Positions 1-6,379 of a stretch of DNA of 13,763 nt are shown one piece after another. The number at the start of each line of letters is the position of its first letter. The stretch's first letter is position 1. The translations under genes and the position numbers were made by a program. The notes under the pieces are model-generated. The model worked only from the letters and a program-made list of their open reading frames with translations. It ran no database searches and was not told where the DNA came from. Origin of the DNA: Bacteroidales bacterium (GTDB taxonomy: Bacteria > Bacteroidota > Bacteroidia > Bacteroidales > Muribaculaceae); contig JAUNCU010000030.1 of NCBI GenBank assembly GCA_030526455.1, positions 6,254 through 20,016 of the forward strand, read 5' to 3'.

Positions 1-1
1 G

Positions 2-457
2 GCACTATGCCCGGGACTGGGGCAAATCTACAACCGTCGCTACTGGAAAATCCCCATCGTGGTGGGCGCCTTCGTGGGACTTGGCTACGGCACGGCATGG
101 AACAACCGCATGCTCGCCGACTACACCAAGGCCTACCGCGACATCACCGACAACGACCCCAACACGCGCAGTTACATGAACTTCTTCCCAAAAACCACGA
201 AGGAGAGCGACCTCGACAAGGAGTGGCTCACGCGCGCTCTGAAGAACAAACGCACCTACTACCGCCGATATCGCGACATATGCATCATCAGCATGGTGGC
301 GGTGTACTTTATAAATATTGTCGACGCCTACGTCGACGCATCACTCGCACACTTCGACATCTCTTCCGACCTCACGATGAACGTAAGGCCCACTGCCATC
401 GACACGCAGCAGAGCCGCATCCCGTCGGTGGGGCTGCAGTGTGCATTCAATTTTTGA
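2..457 (+). CDS. DUF5683 domain membrane protein, 3' part
   Basis: The reading frame is open from the first bases to a TGA stop at 455-457, giving 151 residues with no start in the window, so the gene begins upstream. The fragment opens with LCPGLGQIYNRRYWKIPIV, the Pro-Gly-Leu-Gly-Gln-Ile-Tyr-Asn motif next to a hydrophobic stretch (fragment residues 17-33) typical of the DUF5683 family of Bacteroidetes. A second hydrophobic stretch lies at residues 93-107, and the end is short and strand-like (VGLQCAFNF). The function of the family is unknown; I infer envelope localisation from the hydrophobic segments. The stop is 22 nt before the lytic transglycosylase gene, so the two are probably co-transcribed. 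From knowledge of related genomes, parA/parB-type genes often lie just upstream of this pair, but they are not in this window. Confidence 0.85.
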   Translation, partial: ALCPGLGQIYNRRYWKIPIVVGAFVGLGYGTAWNNRMLADYTKAYRDITDNDPNTRSYMNFFPKTTKESDLDKEWLTRALKNKRTYYRRYRDICIISMVAVYFINIVDAYVDASLAHFDISSDLTMNVRPTAIDTQQSRIPSVGLQCAFNF

Positions 458-479
458 ATAAAAAACAAGATCTTGTAAT

Positions 480-2582
480 ATGAAGAATTTCAGATTTAAC
501 GCATTGATCGTGATGACGCTGATGGCTCTCACAGTGAGCGCAGCGCCTAAGAAAAAATCGATCCTCTCGCTGAAGGAATCCATCACCGATGAAGCCATCG
601 TGTATCCTTACAGTTTCGAGACCAACACTCAGGAGATGCAGAAAAACTGGTATCTCCAAAACTACGCCGTGGTCGACGCCAACGTGGAGAACAAATCGCC
701 ACAGGAGGTGAGCGACGCTGAATACATCCAGCGCCTGCGCGCCATTCCTTCGGGCATCGAACTCCCCTTCAACCAGGTGGTGAAGCAGTACATCACACGC
801 TACATCACACGCGAGCGCACCATGGTGTCGCAAATTCTGGGCATGTCGCCCTACTATATGCCCATCTTTGAGCAAGCACTCGAGAAGGAGGGGCTTCCCC
901 ACGAATTGAAGTACATCCCCATCATCGAGTCGGCTCTCGACCCCAATGTGGTGTCGAGCGCTGGTGCCGCCGGTCTGTGGCAGTTTATGCTCGTTACGAG
1001 CAAGGGCCTTGGCCTGGAGGTGAACTCGCTTGTGGATGAGCGCCGCGACCCCTATCGCTCAAGCGATGCCGCCGCTCAATATTTCAAGCAACTCTACGGC
1101 ATCTATGGCGACTGGTCGCTCGCTATCGCCGCCTACAACTGCGGCCCTGGCGTGGTGAACAAGGCGCTGCGCCGTGCCACCAGCAAGGACAATCCAAAGC
1201 CCGACTACTGGTCGATCTATGAATATCTGCCTCGCGAAACCCGTGGCTATGTGCCCGCATTCATCGCTGCCACCTATGTGATGAACAACTACCAGAAGCA
1301 CAACATCAGCCCCGCCCTGGCAAAGAAGCCACTGCTCATCGACACCGTGATGGTGAAGCGCCGCGTGCACTTCAACCAGATTTCGAAGGTACTCAATATC
1401 CCCATCGAGGAAATACGCATCCTCAACCCACAGTATCGCTGCGACATCATTCCCGGCGACACTCACCCCTATTCGCTCGCCCTCCCATCGCAGCAAATCT
1501 ACAGTTACATCATGGTGGAAGACAGCATCATGGGCTATCGCCAGGATATGTATGCCACCCGCGATGTAGTGGAGCCAGGCAACCGCAATTCTTCTGTCAC
1601 CCAGCAGATGGTCGACCCGAAGGAGCAGGCGAAGAATGTGGTGCAAAGCGTGGCGGCTGAAGAGCCTGCCGAGCAACGCCCTGTGGCACAAAACCGCAGT
1701 AGCGTGAAAGCCACTGCTGCTGCCAGCAGCGAAGGCGGCGAGTCGAAATATCACCGCGTGAAGCGCGACGAAACCATCGAAAGCATCGCCAGCGACTATG
1801 GCATGAGCGTGGCCGAACTGATGGCGCTCAACAATCTCAACCGCAAGCACGTGAGCCGTGGCCAGGTGCTCAAGGTGGCAGGCGAACGCGTGCCTCAAGC
1901 CGAGCAGCCTAAGGCGCAGCCCACCTATGCTGCTGCCAAGCCTAAGGCTAAAGCCACTCCCGCGCCAGCACCCGCTCCCGCCAAGAAGGAAACCAAGGTG
2001 GCTGAGCAGCCCAAGCGTGGCCAGTCCTATAGTGTGAACGACGAAATCGACATCCGTGCGCCTAAGAAGCAGAAGGCTGAAGAAGCACCCGTGGTGGCTA
2101 GCAACAGCAAGAAGCAGAAAGCCGCTATCGAGGAAGAAAAAACCAAGGCTAGCAAAAAGAACTCTCGCCGCGCCGAGGTAGAGGAAGAACAACCCGCCAA
2201 GACCAGCAAGAAGAGCCGCAAAGCCGCTGCTGAAGAGGAAGAGAAAACCACTTCACGCAAGAGCCGCAAGGCCACCGCTGCCGAAGAGGAAAAGAAATCT
2301 ACCAAGCGCAGCAAGAAGGCTGAGCGCGAAGAAAAGAAGCGCAAAGCAAAGAAGGAGCCCGCAGTGCCATCAAGCCACAGCGTGAAGGAAGGCGAATCGC
2401 TCGAACGCATCGCCCACCGCTACGGCCTCGGCACCGACCAACTCAAGAAGGCTAACCCTCAACTGAAGAACGTCGACATGCTCCACCCAGGCGACAACAT
2501 CAACATCCCAAAGGCCGCAAAAAAGAAAAAAGCAGCCAAAGAAGAGCCCGCCCAAAAGAAATCAAAAAAGAAAAGAAAATAA
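480..2582 (+). CDS. mltD: MltD-like membrane-associated lytic transglycosylase with LysM domains
   Basis: This 700-residue protein is predicted to cleave peptidoglycan glycan strands non-hydrolytically in the envelope. Residues 1-21 form a signal peptide (hydrophobic NALIVMTLMALTVSA) with no lipobox cysteine, so periplasmic rather than lipoprotein location is likely. The transglycosylase (SLT) domain spans about 120-235: the catalytic glutamate is Glu150 in YIPIIESALDP, followed by SSAGAAGLWQFM (159-170) and the AIAAYNCGPG signature (215-224). LysM-type modules lie at about 294-336 (divergent), 424-467 and 633-677. Between the last two is a low-complexity region (about 535-625) of KKSRKAAAEEEE-type repeats, and the protein ends in a Lys-rich tail. 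The family MltD has this SLT-plus-LysM layout. The ATG at 480 is preferred because it directly precedes the signal peptide; no Shine-Dalgarno is visible, as is usual in this phylum. Confidence 0.9.
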   Translation: MKNFRFNALIVMTLMALTVSAAPKKKSILSLKESITDEAIVYPYSFETNTQEMQKNWYLQNYAVVDANVENKSPQEVSDAEYIQRLRAIPSGIELPFNQVVKQYITRYITRERTMVSQILGMSPYYMPIFEQALEKEGLPHELKYIPIIESALDPNVVSSAGAAGLWQFMLVTSKGLGLEVNSLVDERRDPYRSSDAAAQYFKQLYGIYGDWSLAIAAYNCGPGVVNKALRRATSKDNPKPDYWSIYEYLPRETRGYVPAFIAATYVMNNYQKHNISPALAKKPLLIDTVMVKRRVHFNQISKVLNIPIEEIRILNPQYRCDIIPGDTHPYSLALPSQQIYSYIMVEDSIMGYRQDMYATRDVVEPGNRNSSVTQQMVDPKEQAKNVVQSVAAEEPAEQRPVAQNRSSVKATAAASSEGGESKYHRVKRDETIESIASDYGMSVAELMALNNLNRKHVSRGQVLKVAGERVPQAEQPKAQPTYAAAKPKAKATPAPAPAPAKKETKVAEQPKRGQSYSVNDEIDIRAPKKQKAEEAPVVASNSKKQKAAIEEEKTKASKKNSRRAEVEEEQPAKTSKKSRKAAAEEEEKTTSRKSRKATAAEEEKKSTKRSKKAEREEKKRKAKKEPAVPSSHSVKEGESLERIAHRYGLGTDQLKKANPQLKNVDMLHPGDNINIPKAAKKKKAAKEEPAQKKSKKKRK

Positions 2583-2609
2583 CCCGCAATCCCAAGGGTA
2601 AACAACCAA

Positions 2610-2656
2610 GCGTCACCAGCCCCATCCAAAACCGAGGCTGGTGACGCCTATTTTTT
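2610..2656 (+). terminator. Rho-independent terminator after mltD
   Basis: A perfect 12-bp stem (GCGTCACCAGCC at 2610-2621 with GGCTGGTGACGC at 2636-2647) with a 14-nt loop is followed, after CTA, by six T residues at 2651-2656. It lies 28 nt after the mltD stop and should end the DUF5683-mltD transcript. Confidence 0.9.
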
Positions 2657-2657
2657 G

Positions 2658-2727
2658 CCCATCTCCAAAAGGGAGCCACGCTATCCCCAAAAGCGCCACC
2701 CATCTCCAAAAGGAGCCGCGCTATCCC
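2658..2727. repeat. Two direct copies of a 29-30 nt segment
   Basis: Segment 2658-2687 recurs at 2699-2727 with one 1-nt deletion and one substitution. Both copies read CCCATCTCCAAAAG(G)GAGCC, then RCGCTATCCC, at a spacing of 41 nt. The repeat sits in the non-coding gap between the convergent mltD and glgB genes. No coding frame is convincing. It could be a local slippage duplication or a fragment of a dispersed intergenic repeat. Confidence 0.75.
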
Positions 2728-2730
2728 ACT

Positions 2731-2759
2731 CGGCAGTGCACTATAGCGCATCACTGCCG
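2731..2759. repeat. Intergenic hairpin without T-tract
   Basis: CGGCAGTG at 2731-2738 pairs perfectly with CACTGCCG at 2752-2759 around a 13-nt loop that contains the palindrome CTATAG. No run of T follows on either strand, so it is not an obvious intrinsic terminator. Its role is unknown. Confidence 0.6.
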
Positions 2760-2803
2760 CAAAATCCACCATCCTCCAGTAAAAGCCCCGCTCCTGCTAG
2801 AGC

Positions 2804-2836
2804 AAAAAAAGGCTACTGGCGGGAGTGCCAGTAGCC
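2804..2836 (-). terminator. Rho-independent terminator after glgB
   Basis: A perfect 10-bp stem (GGCTACTGGC at 2811-2820 with GCCAGTAGCC at 2827-2836), loop GGGAGT, is bordered by seven A residues at 2804-2810. On the minus strand these read as a T-tract right after the stem. It lies 25 nt past the glgB stop and is oriented to end the glgB transcript. Confidence 0.9.
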
Positions 2837-2861
2837 AAAAGATAGAATATCCTAAATTTGC

Positions 2862-4973
2862 TTATTTCTTAGCAGCCTTCTTTGCAGCGGGGGCTTTCTT
2901 TGCAGCAGTCTTCTTGGCCGCAGGTGCCTTCTGGGCTGCTGGCGCTTTCGTGGCTGTTGTCTTCTTTGGTGGGAGGAGGCGGAGCACTTGCACGCTGCGG
3001 GCGGGGAGGTAGAGTTTGAGCCAGCCGAGGTGGGCTTCGGCGTAGAGTTCGTCGGGCTGGGTGAAGTGGTTCACGGTGCCGTCGATGTTGCCGTAGCCAC
3101 CGTAGCGAGCATTGTCGCTGTCCATCACATGGGTGTATTCGCCTTCAGGAGCCAGCATGCCATAGTCGGCAAACGACTTGAATGGGTGGAAGTTGAACAC
3201 AAACACAAGGTCGCCGCGCATGAATGCGAGCACCTGGTCGTCGTCCTTGTCCCAAAGTTTGCGCACGGGCTGGTTCTGGAAGCCGTAGGTGCCGCCTATG
3301 AGGTGCATCACATCGGCATCCCAGTTGTTGAGATACTGATACTTGAGGTCTTCGCGGTCCACGAGATCCCACTGGCGGCGGGCATACTTGTGGCTCCAGC
3401 CGTTGCCCTCGCGGGGGAAGTCGATCCACTCTGGGTGGCCCCATTCATTGCCCATGAAGTTGAGGTAGCCGCCGTTGATGGTAGAGGCGGTGGCCAAGCG
3501 AATCATCTTGTGGAGCGCCACGCCGCGCGCCACGGTGCCATCGCCGTCGCCCACCATCATGTGCCAGTACATTTCCTTGTCGATAAGGCGGAAGATGATG
3601 GTCTTGTCGCCCACCAGCGCCTGGTCGTGACTTTCGGCATAACTGATGGTCTTTTCGTCGGCACGGCGATTGGTGAGTTCCCAGTAGATTGATCCGGGCT
3701 TCCAGTCTTCGTCCTTCTTCTCCTTGATGGTCTTGATCCAGTAGTCGGGGATACCCATCGCCATACGGTAGTCAAATCCCATACCGCCGTCCTTGAATGG
3801 GCGCGCCAGTCCGGGCATACCGCTCATTTCCTCGGCGATGGTGATGGCATTGGGGTTCACCTCGTGAATGAGCACGTTGGCAAGGGTGAGATAGGCGATG
3901 GCGTTGGTGTCTTGAGAGCCATCGTAGTAGTCGTCGTAACTGCCGAAGGCCTGACCGAGGCCGTGGCTATAGTAGAGCATCGAGGTGACGCCGTCGAAGC
4001 GGAAACCGTCGAATTTATATTCTTCAAGCCAGAATTTGCAGTTGCTCAGCAGGAAGTTGAGCACGGCATTCTTGCCATAGTCGAAGCAGAGCGAATCCCA
4101 GGCGGGGTGCTCGCGGCGGCCGTCGCCGTAGAAGTACTGGTCGTAACTGCCGTCGAATCGGCCAAGGCCTTCCACCTCGTTCTTCACCGCGTGAGAATGC
4201 ACGATGTCCATAATCACGGCAATGCCCATCGAGTGGGCGTCGTCGATGAGGTGCTTCAGTTCTTCAGGCGTGCCGAAGCGGCTCGATGCAGCGTAGAAAC
4301 TCGACACATGGTAGCCAAACGAGCCGTAATAGGGGTGCTCCTGGATGGCCATGATCTGGATGGCGTTGTAGCCCAGTTTGGCGATGCGAGGCAGCACCTC
4401 GGTGCGGAATTCCTCGTAGGTGCCCACAGCCTCCTTGTTTTGCGCCATACCTATGTGGCACTCGTAGATGAGCAGCGGATCCACCGAAGGCACGAAGTCC
4501 TTCACCTTGAATTCATATTCCTTTTCGGGGCACCACACCTGTGCCGAGAAAATCTTGGTCACGTCGTCCTGCACCACGCGGGTGGCATAGGCGGGGATGC
4601 GTTCGCCCCATCCGCCGTTCCAGTGCACGTGGAGTTTGAAGAGGTCGCCGTGCGCCATAGCGCGCTCGGGCAGGTTGATTTCCCAGTTGCCATCATCGAG
4701 GCGCTTCATGCGGTAAGGCTCGCAGTCGGTCCAGTTGTTAAACGGACCCACGATGTAGATGGCGGTGGCATTAGGTGCCCATTCGCGCAGCGTCCACCCC
4801 TCATCGGTGTGATGCAGGCCATAATAGTGGTAAGCATTTGCGAAGTCGCTGAGTTTGCCCTTTCCGGCAAGTTCCTTCATCTTTTTCAACGCATCTTCGT
4901 GGCGGCCCGCGATGGCTGGTTCAAAAGGCTTCAGCCAGGGGTCGTCCTTGATAATGGCAAGTGACTTTTTCAT
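2862..4973 (-). CDS. glgB: 1,4-alpha-glucan branching enzyme (GH13)
   Basis: This 703-residue enzyme makes alpha-1,6 branches in glycogen-type glucans in the cytoplasm. An N-terminal CBM48-like domain (about 45-140) contains LREWAPNATAIYIVGPFNNW. The GH13 barrel follows with all conserved regions: region I around DIVHSH (Asp256, His261), region II GFRFDG with predicted nucleophile Asp327, region III TIAEEMSG with acid/base Glu381, and region IV YAESHDQ with Asp450. The sequence resembles the eukaryote-like branching enzymes found in Bacteroidetes more than the E. coli type. An all-beta C-terminal domain ends near 668. Residues 670-703 then form an odd Lys/Ala/Pro tail. I chose the ATG at 4973 because MKKSLAIIKDDPW starts the conserved protein; the frame stays open upstream to 5135, but that part would run through the gene's own promoter. 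It is transcribed divergently from the ypfJ-like gene. Confidence 0.93.
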   Translation of the reverse strand: MKKSLAIIKDDPWLKPFEPAIAGRHEDALKKMKELAGKGKLSDFANAYHYYGLHHTDEGWTLREWAPNATAIYIVGPFNNWTDCEPYRMKRLDDGNWEINLPERAMAHGDLFKLHVHWNGGWGERIPAYATRVVQDDVTKIFSAQVWCPEKEYEFKVKDFVPSVDPLLIYECHIGMAQNKEAVGTYEEFRTEVLPRIAKLGYNAIQIMAIQEHPYYGSFGYHVSSFYAASSRFGTPEELKHLIDDAHSMGIAVIMDIVHSHAVKNEVEGLGRFDGSYDQYFYGDGRREHPAWDSLCFDYGKNAVLNFLLSNCKFWLEEYKFDGFRFDGVTSMLYYSHGLGQAFGSYDDYYDGSQDTNAIAYLTLANVLIHEVNPNAITIAEEMSGMPGLARPFKDGGMGFDYRMAMGIPDYWIKTIKEKKDEDWKPGSIYWELTNRRADEKTISYAESHDQALVGDKTIIFRLIDKEMYWHMMVGDGDGTVARGVALHKMIRLATASTINGGYLNFMGNEWGHPEWIDFPREGNGWSHKYARRQWDLVDREDLKYQYLNNWDADVMHLIGGTYGFQNQPVRKLWDKDDDQVLAFMRGDLVFVFNFHPFKSFADYGMLAPEGEYTHVMDSDNARYGGYGNIDGTVNHFTQPDELYAEAHLGWLKLYLPARSVQVLRLLPPKKTTATKAPAAQKAPAAKKTAAKKAPAAKKAAKK

Positions 4974-5034
4974 ATTCCAAATATAATTTTGTGCAGAGAA
5001 ATCTGATTTTCGACTGTTGTTATTAGTTTCAAGG

Positions 5035-5067
5035 CAAAGATACAGCAAAAACCCGAAACACACGCAA
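5035..5067 (-). promoter_or_regulatory. Probable glgB promoter (Bacteroidetes type)
   Basis: On the minus strand, 5042-5035 reads TATCTTTG, an exact match to the Bacteroidetes -7 consensus TAnnTTTG. A TTG core (5067-5065) lies 22 nt upstream, slightly farther than the usual 19-21, so the -33 element is weak. Transcription would start near 5030 and leave a leader of roughly 55 nt before the glgB ATG. Confidence 0.6.
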
Positions 5068-5126
5068 TCGCACCGCCAATATTTCACCCCACACCGCCCG
5101 CAATCGTTTGCAAAAACCAGTGTCGG

Positions 5127-5158
5127 TTTCCCCATTTGCGGAAAATGGTGTATCTTTG
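5127..5158 (+). promoter_or_regulatory. Probable promoter of the ypfJ-like gene
   Basis: TATCTTTG at 5151-5158 is an exact match to the -7 consensus TAnnTTTG. TTTC at 5127-5130, three of four bases of the -33 TTTG, lies 20 nt upstream, which is the expected spacing. The start point would be near 5165, about 40 nt before the ATG at 5206. Confidence 0.65.
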
Positions 5159-5205
5159 CAGAAATTACTATTTTGAAAGTTCATTTATAAAATCCGAAAT
5201 TTGAT

Positions 5206-6075
5206 ATGAAACTTGATGGACGCCGCGAAAGCAGCAATGTGGAAGACCGCCGTGGCATGGGCGGTGGCATGAAATTTGGTTTAGGCGGTGGCGTTGTGGC
5301 CATCGTGGTATTTTTGGTCGCTCAGTTCACTGGCATCGACTTGAGCCAGTTTGTCGACACCAGCGGTGCGCAGCAGCAGGGCGGCACCGAATATGTGGCT
5401 TCGGCCGAAGAAGAGCACCTGGCGCAGTTCTCAAAGAAGATTGAAGCCAGCACCGAAGACATCTGGGCCAACATTTTCAAGCAAAACGGCATGGGTCAAT
5501 ACCAGGTGCCCACGCTCGTGCTCTATTCCGGACGCACCTCTACCGCCTGCGGCGAAGGCAGCGCTGCCTGCGGCCCGTTCTACTGCAGTGGCGACGAAAA
5601 ACTCTATATCGACCTCTCGTTCTTCAGCCAGATGCCTAAGCAACTGGGCGCAGGCGGCGAACTCTCGTTTGCCTACGTGATTGCTCACGAGGTGGGTCAC
5701 CACGTGCAATACCTCACCGGCCGCCTCAACGATGCCCACCAGAAGATGGCGCAATATGGCCGCGAGTCGAAAGCGGCTAACGAGATTAGCGTGCGCCTTG
5801 AGTTGCAGGCCGACTTCTACGCCGGCGTGTGGGCGCACCACGAAAACAAGCAGTTCCGCTCTATCGAAGACGGCGAATTGGAAGAAGCCATCAACTGCGC
5901 CATGAAGATTGGCGACGACTACCTGCAGCGCCAGGCTGGCTACGGCGTGGTGATGCCCGAAAAATTCACCCACGGCACATCGGCACAGCGCATGCGATGG
6001 TTTAAGAAGGGATACGAAACCGGCGACTTCCGCCTGGGCGAACAAACTTTCGCCCTGCCCTACAGCCAACTCTAG
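5206..6075 (+). CDS. ypfJ: YpfJ-family neutral zinc metallopeptidase
   Basis: This 289-residue protein matches the putative neutral zinc metallopeptidase family (YpfJ/KPN_00227 type). The N-terminus MKLDGRRESSNVEDRRGMGG is the family's typical Arg/Gly-rich cytoplasmic start, followed by one membrane segment (residues 24-42, GLGGGVVAIVVFLVAQFTG), so the rest probably faces the periplasm. The zinc site is HEVGHH (His161, Glu162, His165); the third ligand probably lies in LELQADFYAGVW (Glu199 or Asp203). The conserved segment ACGPFYCSGDEKLYIDL is at 121-137 and the C-terminal FTHGTSAQRMRWF block at 254-266. The length is usual for the family, whose substrates are not known. The ATG at 5206 fits the conserved start and lies about 40 nt after a good promoter. 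It appears to be a single-gene unit. Confidence 0.9.
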   Translation: MKLDGRRESSNVEDRRGMGGGMKFGLGGGVVAIVVFLVAQFTGIDLSQFVDTSGAQQQGGTEYVASAEEEHLAQFSKKIEASTEDIWANIFKQNGMGQYQVPTLVLYSGRTSTACGEGSAACGPFYCSGDEKLYIDLSFFSQMPKQLGAGGELSFAYVIAHEVGHHVQYLTGRLNDAHQKMAQYGRESKAANEISVRLELQADFYAGVWAHHENKQFRSIEDGELEEAINCAMKIGDDYLQRQAGYGVVMPEKFTHGTSAQRMRWFKKGYETGDFRLGEQTFALPYSQL

Positions 6076-6100
6076 CACACAGCATTCTACCGCATAAGCC

Positions 6101-6158
6101 GAGCGGCTGGCGTCTCCTCTCCCCAGTGAGAGAGTGGCGCCCGCCGCTCTTCATTTTT
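6101..6158 (+). terminator. Probable terminator after the ypfJ-like gene
   Basis: GAGCGGCTGGCG at 6101-6112 pairs with CGCCCGCCGCTC at 6138-6149 with a single mismatch. Inside it, CTCTC (6117-6121) can pair with GAGAG (6128-6132). TTCATTTTTT follows at 6150-6159. The stem is 25 nt after the stop codon. The loop is large for a classical terminator, so confidence is moderate. Confidence 0.6.
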
Positions 6159-6159
6159 T

Positions 6160-6379
6160 AGGGCAGCGTGCTCCAGGTGCACGAAAAAGAAGAGCGCCTA
6201 AAACTATAAATTTTCTTAAATGCTTGCAATGGTGGCGAAAAAAAGCGAAATTTGCATGTTAAGTTGGGGATAAAGGATATTGTGCCCTCGGCGCGCCAGC
6301 GATGGCGAGCGTGGTGCCCGATGAAGCGACCACTCCTCAGCCCTGTTTTATTTATTAACTTGCAATACAATTTACTATT
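6160..6379 (+). promoter_or_regulatory. Leader region of the M6 protease operon with candidate promoter
   Basis: This is the rest of the 304-nt gap between genes 6075 and 6380, and no convincing gene is seen in it. A candidate promoter is CTTG at 6223-6226, 20 nt, then GAAATTTG at 6247-6254 (five of six bases of TAnnTTTG). That would give a leader of about 120 nt. Inside it, short pairings such as CGCCA/TGGCG around 6294-6305 and GTGGT/ACCAC (6311-6315, 6329-6333) suggest weak structure. The last 40 nt are A/T-rich, as usual before Bacteroidetes starts. No known riboswitch is recognised. Confidence 0.4.

Noticed and set aside
7..483. 158-codon plus-strand frame at the window start
   Set aside because: It overlaps the DUF5683 frame in another phase, and its His/Arg-rich translation has the look of an out-of-frame shadow.
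2641..3012. 123-codon plus-strand frame across the mltD-glgB gap
   Set aside because: It runs through two terminators and then antisense to the Lys/Ala-coding end of glgB, which yields an artificial Ala/Phe-rich translation.
3864..4964. Long plus-strand open frame (366 codons) opposite glgB
   Set aside because: It is antisense to conserved GH13 sequence. Its composition, rich in Val, Ala and His, is what the complement of GC-biased codons gives; there are no recognisable domains. Similar antisense frames at 2988-3692, 1059-2192 and 9049-10071 are rejected for the same reason.
4974..5135. N-terminal extension of GlgB by 54 codons
   Set aside because: The frame is open but the extension has no family similarity, is Cys-rich and odd, and would contain the TATCTTTG promoter box of the gene itself. 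The conserved protein starts at 4973.
6158..6370. Minus-strand 70-codon frame in the gap before the proteases
   Set aside because: No recognisable motif, no fitting leader, and it lies across the candidate promoter and leader of the plus-strand operon.
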